A DNA stretch of 64,000 nt, taken from Paenarthrobacter sp. (GTDB lineage: Bacteria; Actinomycetota; Actinomycetes; Actinomycetales; Micrococcaceae). Location: positions 148,055 through 212,054 of the forward strand of contig JAPSHX010000003.1 of the NCBI GenBank assembly GCA_031179305.1, given 5' to 3'. Under the pieces are notes generated by a model that was given only the letters and a program-made list of their open reading frames with translations, made no database searches and was not told where the DNA came from. This document shows, piece after piece, positions 34,856 to 42,054 of this stretch; positions within the stretch are counted from its first letter, which is position 1, and each line of letters opens with the position of its first letter. The position numbers and the translations under genes were made by a program.

Positions 34856-35833
34856 ATGCCCATCATCGAAGTGGACAATCTGAGCCGGGAGTTCCAAATC
34901 ATGGAACCGGTGGGCCGGTTCCGGCGACGCAAGAAGGCCGTTCACGCGGTCCGTGGGATCGACTTCACTGTGGAACCAGGGGAGGCGGTCGGCTACATCG
35001 GAGCCAACGGCGCGGGCAAGTCCACCACCATCAAGATGCTGACAGGTGTCTTGGTGCCAAGCTCGGGACGCGTGACCGTCTGCGGGTTCAACCCGGTGCC
35101 GCAGCGTAAAGCGTTGGCCCGAAAGATCGGCGTCGTATTCGGACAGCGCTCGCAGCTCTGGTGGGACCTGCCGCTGCAGGACTCTTACCCGATCCTCGGT
35201 GCCATGCATCGAATGTCCGAGGCGGATTGGAGGCCCAGATTCCGTGACTTGGCCGATCAGATGGATCTGGGGGAGTTCCTCACCACACCTGTTCGGCAGC
35301 TCTCCTTGGGCCAACGGATGCGGGGCGAGGTTGCCGCTGCCCTGCTGCATCGGCCGGAGCTGGTGATTCTGGACGAGCCGACGATCGGCTTGGACATGAT
35401 CAGCAAGGAGAAACTGCGCCAGTTCCTGGACGCTGAGCGTCGGGATAACGGCACCACGCTGCTTCTGACGACTCACGACATGAGCGATATCCAGCGTTTA
35501 TGCCAGCGCGTCCTGGTAGTCGACGACGGCGCCATCGCCTACGACGGTCCGCTCACCGGTTTGGCTGAGGTGACTGGAGCCGTGCGCACCATGGTGGTTG
35601 ACCTTGCCGCCCCCGTGCACTCGGCTGCTCTCTTTTCGCTGCCTAACGGCGCAGTGCATGAGGGTATTGAGGCCGATGGAATCAGGCACAGCGTTACCTT
35701 CGATCCGCGCAGACTCTCAGCGGCCACCGTGCTTGCCGCGATTTCCAGCACGGCCGAGGTTGCCGACCTGTCATTGCACGAGCCGGACATCGAGCACCTG
35801 GTGCGGCAGTTATACGGGCGTGCGAGGCGCTAA
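34856..35833 (+). CDS. ABC-2 exporter ATPase
   Basis: A 325-residue ABC ATPase. Walker A GANGAGKST (about 49-57), Q-loop VVFGQRSQLWW, signature LSLGQRMRGE, Walker B LVILDEPTIGLD and switch LLTTHD are all present. The C-terminal 85 residues are the extra domain common in DUF990-type exporters. ATG 34856 follows GGAGG; the longer frame from 34508 is spurious, as it overlaps the whole end of the permease. The first gap base after subunit 2 marks co-translation. Confidence 0.93.
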   Translation: MPIIEVDNLSREFQIMEPVGRFRRRKKAVHAVRGIDFTVEPGEAVGYIGANGAGKSTTIKMLTGVLVPSSGRVTVCGFNPVPQRKALARKIGVVFGQRSQLWWDLPLQDSYPILGAMHRMSEADWRPRFRDLADQMDLGEFLTTPVRQLSLGQRMRGEVAAALLHRPELVILDEPTIGLDMISKEKLRQFLDAERRDNGTTLLLTTHDMSDIQRLCQRVLVVDDGAIAYDGPLTGLAEVTGAVRTMVVDLAAPVHSAALFSLPNGAVHEGIEADGIRHSVTFDPRRLSAATVLAAISSTAEVADLSLHEPDIEHLVRQLYGRARR

Positions 35834-35843
35834 TTGAATTGCG

Positions 35844-35912
35844 CGAGTTCGCTGGAACCTTGTGTGCTAGCCCGGAACCTTTCGGCGAGATGGCAGGTTT
35901 CCCGCGATCTCA
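35844..35912. repeat. Palindromic repeat, GAGTTCG family copy A
   Basis: CGAGTTCGCTGGAACC and GGTTTCCCGCGATCTC form imperfect arms, with the central motif GGAACCTTTCGGCGAGATGG. The same core occurs at 37653-37721. It lies between the end of the ABC ATPase gene and the convergent DUF4287/DUF5655 gene. Confidence 0.75.
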
Positions 35913-35931
35913 GTGCGCTGCGGCTTGCAGT

Positions 35932-36525
35932 CTAGCTGTTCTGGTCCAACGCCTTCGCAAGGTAGCCGAGCAGCTCGTCGTCGACGTCGTCAATGGACTT
36001 CAGCCGCACCCGGCGGTCGAAGAAGTCTCCCTCCCGAACCTTCACGGCCTCGAGCCTGCCCTCGGCTGGAGCGTCCAAACGCAGGGCGATATCAACGGTG
36101 GTTTTGTTGGTCCGGGTGATCTGGGCAAACTTCCGCCGAGGGCTGTGAAGCGAAACATAGCCCTTGCGCATCTGGATCACTATGCCGTCGGTCTCAGCGG
36201 ACCAAGCCATCAGAGCGTCGGCTATGGGGCGTAACTGGGGGTGGTTGGCGTATTGGCCGTCGATGAGTTCATCGGCGTCCCGGAGCATGAACTCGGGGTA
36301 GCCGAACATTTCCCACGAGACGGCGTATTGCGCATAGCCTGTGATGCCGTGTTCGTCGCGCATCCAGTCGCGGAGCGCGGCGTCGTTCTTCAGGCCCTTG
36401 GCGCGGCCCTCTTCGGCCCACCAGTGGACGTCGTGTCCGGACTTGCGCAGAAGCAACGCCTGGTTGCTGTCCACCATGGTTTGCCACGTCTTGGCCGCAG
36501 CCTTGAAGTCAGAAGTCTCGCCCAT
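35932..36525 (-). CDS. DUF4287 / DUF5655 protein
   Basis: A 197-residue soluble protein with two small domains: an N-terminal DUF4287-like helical domain (to about 75: TWQTMVDSNQALLLRKSGHD, WWAEEGRAKGLKND, WMRDEHGITGYAQYAV) and a C-terminal DUF5655-like domain (about 85-197). Both families are known from sequence only; DUF5655 has been linked to endonuclease-like or stress proteins, but no function is firm. The start at ATG 36525 was chosen because the longer frame to 36807 runs through a repeat and lacks this family signature. It is convergent with the ABC operon. Confidence 0.75.
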   Translation of the reverse strand: MGETSDFKAAAKTWQTMVDSNQALLLRKSGHDVHWWAEEGRAKGLKNDAALRDWMRDEHGITGYAQYAVSWEMFGYPEFMLRDADELIDGQYANHPQLRPIADALMAWSAETDGIVIQMRKGYVSLHSPRRKFAQITRTNKTTVDIALRLDAPAEGRLEAVKVREGDFFDRRVRLKSIDDVDDELLGYLAKALDQNS

Positions 36526-36553
36526 ATCCCGATCGTAGCCCGGCGCTGTTTCT

Positions 36554-36600
36554 GACTTCGCTGGAAACGTGCGCCTTCGTGGGAACTTTCGGCGAATTCG
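36554..36600. repeat. Degenerate GAGTTCG-family repeat
   Basis: GACTTCGCTGGAAACG ... GGGAACTTTCGGCGAATTCG resembles the repeats at 35844 and 37653 but lacks the right arm. It lies in the gap between the divergent DUF5655 and AbiEi/DUF559-like genes. Confidence 0.55.
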
Positions 36601-36688
36601 TACCGTTCCTGCGGCCTGGGCGCTCGGATTTCCACATAGCGCGGCGCACCTCTTTAGCCACTGTATGTTTGGTTGCCATGCTGAGCCG

Positions 36689-37639
36689 ATGGAGCCGCCG
36701 TCATCGCGTGAAAGCACCGCCCCGATAGTCCGCCCGCTTCCTGTGCGTGGGTACATGTGGAGGACCGATGAATTACTCCGATTCGGTCTCAACAGCCGAA
36801 ATATCAAGGCGCTTGTGGAGGCCGGTGAACTGCATCGCTTGAGATATGGCTGCTATATCAGGGCCAGCAAGTGGAACTCCTTGGGGCCGAGGAGACAGGC
36901 TAGGGAGCGGATCGTGGCACATGCGCATGGGACACTGACCACGTCAACAGGTGGTTTCGTTTACAGCCATTTGTCTGCAGCAAGGCTCCATGGTCTGTTC
37001 GTGTGGGGTGTTGATGACAAAGTTCATGTCCTGCACCAAACCAGGCCTTCCTCCGACCGTTGGGGCAGGGATGTCCGGGGACACACAGAAACTTTCACCG
37101 AGGACGATGTGGTGCAGGTTCAGGGTTTGCGGGCGACCACACTCGAACGCACCATCTTTGACAGTGCCAGGATGCTTAGCTATCCCAAAGCACTTGTGAT
37201 TATGGACCATGGTTTACGAGTCGGAGCCGATATCAGCGCAGTTGCCGACGTGGCAGCCGTCTCCTCCGGAAAGCGGGGAATCCGCACTCTGCGCAAGGCT
37301 TTGGACAACGCAGACCCGCGCTCCGAGTCTGCCGGCGAGACGCTGACCCGTGAGTTGATGCAAAGGCTCAGAATCAGGCCCCCACAGCCCCAATTCGAGG
37401 TGCAGTCCCGTTTGGGTCGCCATCGCATGGATTTCGCTTGGGAAGAGGAAAAACTGGCTCTGGAGTTCGACGGTCGAACCAAATACTTCGACTTCAAACC
37501 GACGGACGAGGTCATCTTTCAAGAACGACGGCGGGAAAAGGCACTGGCAGAGGAGGGCTGGCGGTTTATCCGAATCGAGTGGAAGGACCTTTTTCAGGAG
37601 CGCGCCTTCAAGGAACGCATCCTTCGGGCGCTCAGGTGA
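36689..37639 (+). CDS. AbiEi/DUF559-like protein with nuclease-fold C-terminus
   Basis: About 316 residues. The N-terminus (MWRTDELLRFGLNSRNIKALVEAGELHRLRYGCYIR, in part ALVEAGELHRLRYGCYI) resembles the winged-helix antitoxin domain of AbiEi-type proteins, followed by TTLERTIFDSARML. The C-terminal 100 residues have RHRMDFAWEEEKLALEFDGRTKYF (in part MDFAWEEEKLALEFDG) and EKALAEEGWRFIRIEW, a PD-(D/E)xK-like pattern as in Vsr/DUF559 enzymes, with Asp, Glu and Lys placed as expected. The start is uncertain (36665 or 36689). No toxin partner gene is adjacent, so it is an orphan. Codon use fits the neighbours, though lower GC than average in places. Confidence 0.7.
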   Translation: MEPPSSRESTAPIVRPLPVRGYMWRTDELLRFGLNSRNIKALVEAGELHRLRYGCYIRASKWNSLGPRRQARERIVAHAHGTLTTSTGGFVYSHLSAARLHGLFVWGVDDKVHVLHQTRPSSDRWGRDVRGHTETFTEDDVVQVQGLRATTLERTIFDSARMLSYPKALVIMDHGLRVGADISAVADVAAVSSGKRGIRTLRKALDNADPRSESAGETLTRELMQRLRIRPPQPQFEVQSRLGRHRMDFAWEEEKLALEFDGRTKYFDFKPTDEVIFQERRREKALAEEGWRFIRIEWKDLFQERAFKERILRALR

Positions 37640-37652
37640 TCAGTCCGGACTG

Positions 37653-37721
37653 CGAGTTCGTGGGAACCCTGCCTGTTCGCGAGGAACCTTTCGGCGACAT
37701 GGCAGGTTTCCCGCGAACTCG
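37653..37721. repeat. Palindromic repeat, GAGTTCG family copy B (two-way terminator)
   Basis: Arms 37653-37673 and 37701-37721 (21 bp, 2 mismatches) flank a 27-base centre holding GAGGAACCTTTCGGCGACAT. It sits between the convergent ends of the AbiEi/DUF559-like and lipoprotein genes, a position fit for a bidirectional terminator. Confidence 0.85.
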
Positions 37722-37730
37722 GAGCACGCC

Positions 37731-38270
37731 TCAGTAGCCCGAACCCGCAGCTCCCTTGATCATCTCCCCGGTCGGGCTGACCAAGTACCAGACGCCGCCC
37801 ACGCCCTGACCTGTGACGTCGCCGGGTGCTTTGTCGTTGGCGTAGTAGTACAGGGGCATGCCGTTCAGTGTTGCCTGTTTCTTGCCGTCCGGAGTCGCAA
37901 TGGTTCCCACAGTTCCGCTGACGCCTTCAACCGTGGGAGTATCCGACGTCGTAGTGAAGGGAGGCCAAGCTTCCAGGCAAGCGTCCACGCAAGCGCTGAT
38001 TCCCGAGTCCTTGACGTCCTTGGTGAAGAAGTAGAGGCTCATGCCCTCGCTGTCCGTCACAATCTGACCTGCGCTGGACGATGACACCTTCATTTCGGCG
38101 CCGCCCGTGGTGCTGGAATCCACCGTGGGGGATGCGGAGGTAGCTGCTGCAGAGGTAGTAGCCGCGGGAGGTGGTGCGGAGGTAGCGGTGGTTCCAGGAC
38201 TTCCGCCGCACCCGGCCAGGGCGGCGGACAGGATTAACACACCGAATCCAAAACTGAGTCGTTTCTTCAT
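37731..38270 (-). CDS. Lipoprotein of the secreted-repeat (PF03640) family
   Basis: A 179-residue lipoprotein. The signal peptide MKKRLSFGFGVLILSAALAGC has a lipobox (LAGC, Cys21). A Thr/Ser/Ala-rich linker follows, then two repeats of the 'secreted repeat of unknown function' type: GMSLYFFTKDVKDSGISACVD-ACLEAWPPF and GMPLYYYANDKAPGDVTGQGV-GGVWYLVSP. The Cys pair near ACVDACLEAW is conserved in the family. It is divergent from the ECF sigma operon and has a matching ECF promoter, so it is a likely regulon member. GAGG precedes the start. Function unknown; the family is associated with the cell envelope. Confidence 0.87.
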   Translation of the reverse strand: MKKRLSFGFGVLILSAALAGCGGSPGTTATSAPPPAATTSAAATSASPTVDSSTTGGAEMKVSSSSAGQIVTDSEGMSLYFFTKDVKDSGISACVDACLEAWPPFTTTSDTPTVEGVSGTVGTIATPDGKKQATLNGMPLYYYANDKAPGDVTGQGVGGVWYLVSPTGEMIKGAAGSGY

Positions 38271-38318
38271 GTCTAGCTCCTCTTGACGAGCCGGCCGGAA
38301 AGGACCGGCGCTAACCCC

Positions 38319-38347
38319 TACGACGCGGGTGGGGGAAGAATGGTTCA
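38319..38347 (-). promoter_or_regulatory. ECF-type promoter of the lipoprotein gene
   Basis: On the minus strand TGAACC (38342-38347) is followed by 16 bases and CGTCGTA (38319-38325). The same boxes and spacing occur on the plus strand before the sigma factor gene, so both are probably read by that sigma factor. Confidence 0.75.
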
Positions 38348-38353
38348 TGGGGC

Positions 38354-38382
38354 TGAACCTTTTCCGTTCACGCGTCGTCGTA
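38354..38382 (+). promoter_or_regulatory. ECF-type autoregulatory promoter of the sigma gene
   Basis: TGAACC (38354-38359), 16-base spacer, CGTCGTA (38376-38382), matching the AAC/CGTC pattern of ECF promoters. It lies 33 bases before the sigma start codon. Confidence 0.78.
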
Positions 38383-38415
38383 TAGGCGAAGGGGCAGCTG
38401 GAAGAGGAGGTGGTT

Positions 38416-38913
38416 ATGCCGTTGGATGAAGACGTGGTGGCCGCGATCTACCGCGACCATGGCACGGCTCTGAAGCGCTTCGTTCTCAGCTGCACGCCGG
38501 ACGCCCACCAAGCGGACGACGTCGTTCAGGAAACCATCCTCAAGGTATGGCAGCATGCCCCGCAGATCACGGGAAGTTTGCGCAGCTACCTTTTCCGGAC
38601 GGCCCGCAACGTCATCATCGACAACTACAGGAAGGCCCAGCGCCGCCCTGCCGAGGCCGGCGAGCAAGACCTCCCGGACCATCCTGCAACGGAGCGCGTT
38701 GATGAGCTCTTGAACAGGGTCCTCATGGAGGAAGCATTGCTCCGGCTCAGTCATGAACACCGCCAGGTTTTGGTGGCCCTCCACTATCAACGGTTCACCG
38801 TTAGCGAGGCAGCACTACAGCTGAACATTCCGGCGGGAACTGTGAAATCAAGGGCTTTCTACGCTGTGAAAGCCCTCCGAACGATCCTTGATGAAATGGG
38901 GGTGGAACGATGA
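38416..38913 (+). CDS. ECF-family RNA polymerase sigma factor
   Basis: A 165-residue sigma-70-family ECF factor. Region 2 contains RDHGTALKRFVLSCTPDAHQADDVVQETILKVW, in part DDVVQETILKVW and LRSYLFRTARNVIIDNYRKAQ. Region 4 has LSHEHRQVLVALHYQRFTVSEAALQLNIPAGTVKSRAFYAVKALR, in part EAALQLNIPAGTVKSRAFYA. I chose ATG 38416 because GAGGAGG ends 5 bases before it. The next gene overlaps (ATGA) and encodes its anti-sigma factor. Size and the zinc anti-sigma partner resemble SigL/SigK-type groups. Confidence 0.95.
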   Translation: MPLDEDVVAAIYRDHGTALKRFVLSCTPDAHQADDVVQETILKVWQHAPQITGSLRSYLFRTARNVIIDNYRKAQRRPAEAGEQDLPDHPATERVDELLNRVLMEEALLRLSHEHRQVLVALHYQRFTVSEAALQLNIPAGTVKSRAFYAVKALRTILDEMGVER

Positions 38914-39578
38914 ACGGCAACTCCGTCCACCAGTTGCTGGGCGCCTATTTGCTGGGTGGGCTCGAGCCCGAGGAGGCACGCACATTTGAAGATCACCTCG
39001 CCAAATGCGCTGAATGCCGCCACGAGTTGGAGGAGCTGGAAAGCCTGCCCGCCTTGCTCGACGCCGTTCCCGCAGCCGACGCCGTCGCCCTTGCGGTCGC
39101 TGGGGGCGCGAACGCGCTCTCACCATTGGAACCTGAAGCGCTACCGGAGAAGGTCCTGGTGGACTTGTCGCTCCGCAGGCGGAAAACACGACGGCGGTGG
39201 GCGGCTTTGGTTGGCGCGGTTGCTGCTGCCTGTCTTGCTGTTGGCTTCCTCGCCGGTCCCCTGCTGAACCAGCCCCCGAAACCGGACGCAAGCTATTCGG
39301 TTCAGTCTGACACCGGATTGCAGCTGACCGTGGGCATGGTGAAAAAGAATTGGGGCACTGAACTCGCTGTGGAGGGACGGTCCATGCCGCTGGAAGGCAC
39401 GCTCTACCTGTGGGTGAAAGGCCGGGATGGGGCCGAAGAACGCACGTGCGGATGGACTGCCACGCAGAGCGGTCGGATCAAGATCACGGGTGCCACTCCG
39501 GTGCAGTTGGCTGGCATCGCCGGTGTTGAGCTTCGTGATGAAGCAGAGAAGACCGTGGCCTCGATTTCGGTTCCGTAA
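38910..39578 (+). CDS. Zinc-binding anti-sigma factor
   Basis: A 222-residue single-pass membrane protein. The N-terminal ZAS domain has H29-x3-C33-x2-C36, the zinc-binding pattern of redox or envelope-sensing anti-sigma factors. One membrane helix follows (RWAALVGAVAAACLAVGFLAG, about 95-118), then an outer domain of the anti-sigma-K type (about 130-222, LEGTLYLWVKGRD, VQLAGIAGVELRD). It overlaps the sigma gene by 4 bases and should hold it inactive at the membrane until a signal arrives. Three bases separate its stop from the next gene's. Confidence 0.92.
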   Translation: MNGNSVHQLLGAYLLGGLEPEEARTFEDHLAKCAECRHELEELESLPALLDAVPAADAVALAVAGGANALSPLEPEALPEKVLVDLSLRRRKTRRRWAALVGAVAAACLAVGFLAGPLLNQPPKPDASYSVQSDTGLQLTVGMVKKNWGTELAVEGRSMPLEGTLYLWVKGRDGAEERTCGWTATQSGRIKITGATPVQLAGIAGVELRDEAEKTVASISVP

Positions 39579-39581
39579 ACC

Positions 39582-40091
39582 TTAGCGGTCCGTGACCCCT
39601 TTGCCGCTGACCCCCTTGCCCTGGGCGCGTAGTTCGGCAACCAAGGCCTGGTCTTCACAAGCCCGGGCGAACGCCTCAATGCGACGCTCAATCTCCCGGC
39701 CCAGAAGCCAGCTTCCGATCCTCTCGGCCAACGGCTTCAGCAGCGCCGGGCGGCAGGAAAAGGTGTACTTCCAGACTGCCCGGGTGCCGCCGTCGTCCGG
39801 GGTGAACCGCCAGCCGCCGCCGAAATTCTCAAAGAACCAAGGCCCGGACACCATGGTCATCCCCACGTTTCGTGGAGGTGTGTAGGAGACGTACTCGCTG
39901 ACCATTTTCAGCCCCATCCGGGAGACCGTTCGAGTCCTGACGCCCTTGCCAGCCGATGGGGCCCCATCCAGAAAAGCTTGGGCGGAGATGAACGGATCCC
40001 ATTTGAGCCTGAACTTACCCGTGGTCTGTGAAAGCGCGAAAGCGGTCTCGGGATCCAGTCGGATCAACCGCTCGGCACGTACCTGCGGCAT
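39582..40091 (-). CDS. SRPBCC-family protein (polyketide cyclase/START fold)
   Basis: A 169-residue protein with the START-like fold. It has FALSQTTGKFRLKWDPF, KMVSEYVSYTPPRNVGM, WRFTPDDGGTRAVWKYTFSC and EIERRIEAFARACED, as in the MxaD/CoxG-type subgroup. Such proteins bind lipids or hydrophobic small molecules. Start ATG 40091 overlaps the stop of the membrane protein gene above (TAATG). The longer frame to 40298 is spurious. Confidence 0.85.
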   Translation of the reverse strand: MPQVRAERLIRLDPETAFALSQTTGKFRLKWDPFISAQAFLDGAPSAGKGVRTRTVSRMGLKMVSEYVSYTPPRNVGMTMVSGPWFFENFGGGWRFTPDDGGTRAVWKYTFSCRPALLKPLAERIGSWLLGREIERRIEAFARACEDQALVAELRAQGKGVSGKGVTDR

Positions 40092-40483
40092 TAGTACCCC
40101 TGCCCTGCGCCGAGTACCAGGAACACCATGAAGGCAACACCAAAGACGTTGACTGCCATAATCGCCAACCCGACGATTCCCGTGATGCGGCCCGCGTTCA
40201 TGCGCCCCGCCCGGAATACGGCGAGCAACCCGCTGACCACAGCCACGATAGCCAGAAGGACCGCTACTCCCGCCAGGATCAGTGCACCGAACCACCAAGC
40301 GTCATTGCCCTGGTTGTAGCGGCTTATCGACGAGGCGATAGCTGCAATGCCCAAGGGAATGCTCACTACGGCCGCGATCGGGGAGAGGACAGCGGCGACA
40401 ATACTCGTGATGCCGGCGCCCAGGCCTCGTGTGCCGGACCGTCGTGGTTGCTGGTAGTAGTCGATCGGCGGCTGATAGCTCAT
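40091..40483 (-). CDS. Small membrane protein (DUF4190-like)
   Basis: A 130-residue membrane protein with an N-terminal Pro/Gln/Tyr-rich tail (SYQPPIDYYQQPRRSG), then three hydrophobic helices (about 20-50, 63-87, 98-127), including GALILAGVAVLLAIVAVVSG and AGRITGIVGLAIMAVNV. It is reminiscent of the DUF4190 family. Co-transcribed with the SRPBCC protein by overlap. Confidence 0.7.
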   Translation of the reverse strand: MSYQPPIDYYQQPRRSGTRGLGAGITSIVAAVLSPIAAVVSIPLGIAAIASSISRYNQGNDAWWFGALILAGVAVLLAIVAVVSGLLAVFRAGRMNAGRITGIVGLAIMAVNVFGVAFMVFLVLGAGQGY

Positions 40484-40504
40484 GGTTCCCCCAAAGTCCG
40501 TTGG

Positions 40505-41410
40505 CTAAAGCTTGCGGTAAGTGAGGTCAAAGATCATGCGCCCGGCCTCGTGGGCTTTGTTCTCAAAGCTTGTCCGGATTCGGCCATCGAACCGGGGAGC
40601 CCAGCCGCCCTCTTCATCTACGCCCTCATTCGGACCGGTGTGCTCAGTGCTGACCGGTGCTCGACCTTCCCGGACGGGCGCACCGCCCACAACAGACTCG
40701 ACGCCGGACTGCCACACCTGCGTCAGCGGGCTCTCCTCGCCGCTGCGCTCGCCTTCGTGCATGTTCTCGAACTCTGTGGACCCTGCCAGTACTTCGCGGA
40801 CGTGCACGGCATAGTTGGACCAGTCGGTGGCGATGCGCCAGTAGCCACCCTTTTCGAGTGCCTTGGCGGCAACTGAGGCAAAGGCAGGCTGGATGAGGCG
40901 TCGCTTGTGGTGCCGGGCCTTGTGCCAGGGATCCGGGAAGAACACCCAGAGCTCGCTAACGGAGCCTTCCGGGAGCATGGATTCTAGTACCTCTGGGGCG
41001 TTGGCTTCCACCACCCGCACGTTGGTCAGCCCACGGCTGTTGATCTTGATGATGGTGTTGGCCAACCCCGGGGTGTAGACCTCAACCGCGAGGAAGTCCT
41101 TGTCCGGGTTCTGCTCCGCGGCATGAACTACGGCATCGCCCAAGCCCGATCCGATCTCCACAATCAGGGGTGCCTTACGCCCGAACACAGCCTCGGCGTC
41201 GAAGGTGTAGTCCGGGTGCACCGAGGTGTTGGCAACATGGCGCGGCACCTGAATGGCCCAGCGTTCTGCGTGCTCTTCCCAGGCGGCTTGCCTGCGTCCC
41301 TGCAGTCGGGTGCCACGGCGCACGAAACTGACGGGCCGGCCACCGTAGGTGCCGAAGGAAGCCTGGCTGCCGGGTGTGACTGGTCGCGGGGAATCTGGGG
41401 TTTCACTCAT
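40505..41410 (-). CDS. trmB: tRNA (guanine-N7)-methyltransferase
   Basis: A 301-residue SAM-dependent methyltransferase that makes m7G46 in tRNA. Diagnostic motifs are IVEIGSGLGDAVVHAA (SAM-binding), LAVEVYTPGLAN, VSELWVFFPDPWHKARHHKRRLI (in part FFPDPWHKARHHKRR) and GGYWRIATDWSNYA. It carries an N-terminal extension of about 55 residues and an insert rich in Gly/Glu (about 225-275), longer than the usual 210-240 residue family. The first gene upstream of the 40483 membrane gene, with 21 bases between. Confidence 0.95.
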   Translation of the reverse strand: MSETPDSPRPVTPGSQASFGTYGGRPVSFVRRGTRLQGRRQAAWEEHAERWAIQVPRHVANTSVHPDYTFDAEAVFGRKAPLIVEIGSGLGDAVVHAAEQNPDKDFLAVEVYTPGLANTIIKINSRGLTNVRVVEANAPEVLESMLPEGSVSELWVFFPDPWHKARHHKRRLIQPAFASVAAKALEKGGYWRIATDWSNYAVHVREVLAGSTEFENMHEGERSGEESPLTQVWQSGVESVVGGAPVREGRAPVSTEHTGPNEGVDEEGGWAPRFDGRIRTSFENKAHEAGRMIFDLTYRKL

Positions 41411-41479
41411 CCTTTCCAGAATACTTTGGTTCCGACGAGACGTTCGGCGAACCTGATCGAGTACGGTAGCGGGGCCCTC

Positions 41480-41917
41480 TTAGAAGAGGACCAGGTAAGG
41501 ACGCGTTATCAATACCCAAAGGCCGATCGAGACCTCCAGTGCGACAACAGCCACGCCGGACATGCCCATAAACCATGCCTTCGTGTGGCGGCCGCCGGGT
41601 GAGCGGCCTCTGGCCAAAACCATCGACGATATGCCCAGTATTAGTGCCACAAATCCGCATGTGCACGGGAGGCTCCACACAACGGCAGGCACGACCCAAG
41701 CTAACCTGCCGGATGATGTGCCTGACCTTGTAAGAAGCACCGCAAGCAGAGAGAAGGGAATGGACACGTACCAGCACAACGGCGCAGCCAAAGAAAACAC
41801 GACGCTTGCAATTCCTGTATTCATTCCCGGTGGCTGGGCCGGGGGAACGGGCACGTAACCCAGGGTGGGCTCATGACTCTCCACGGTGGTGGGTAAAGGT
41901 TCAGGCTCTTTGTCCAT
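41480..41917 (-). CDS. DUF4190-like membrane protein
   Basis: About 145 residues. The N-terminal 30 residues are soluble and proline-rich (GYVPVPPAQPPGMNTG), followed by three hydrophobic helices (about 33-58, 70-97, 115-138) with CGFVALILGISSMVLARGRSPGG, as in DUF4190 proteins. The start is uncertain: ATG 41917 has a weak GAGGG directly before it, and a TTG at 41941 would add 8 residues. Unknown function. Confidence 0.65.
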   Translation of the reverse strand: MDKEPEPLPTTVESHEPTLGYVPVPPAQPPGMNTGIASVVFSLAAPLCWYVSIPFSLLAVLLTRSGTSSGRLAWVVPAVVWSLPCTCGFVALILGISSMVLARGRSPGGRHTKAWFMGMSGVAVVALEVSIGLWVLITRPYLVLF

Positions 41918-42054
41918 GCCCTCAACGCTATGGAACGCCAAGCTACACAGGCAGGGGTGATCAACCCTATGTGGATAACTGCACGGGCGGTCGTTGAAGG
42001 GTCACATCCTGCCCAACAAGAACGGGATCAGGACCGGCTGACAGAATAGGACGG

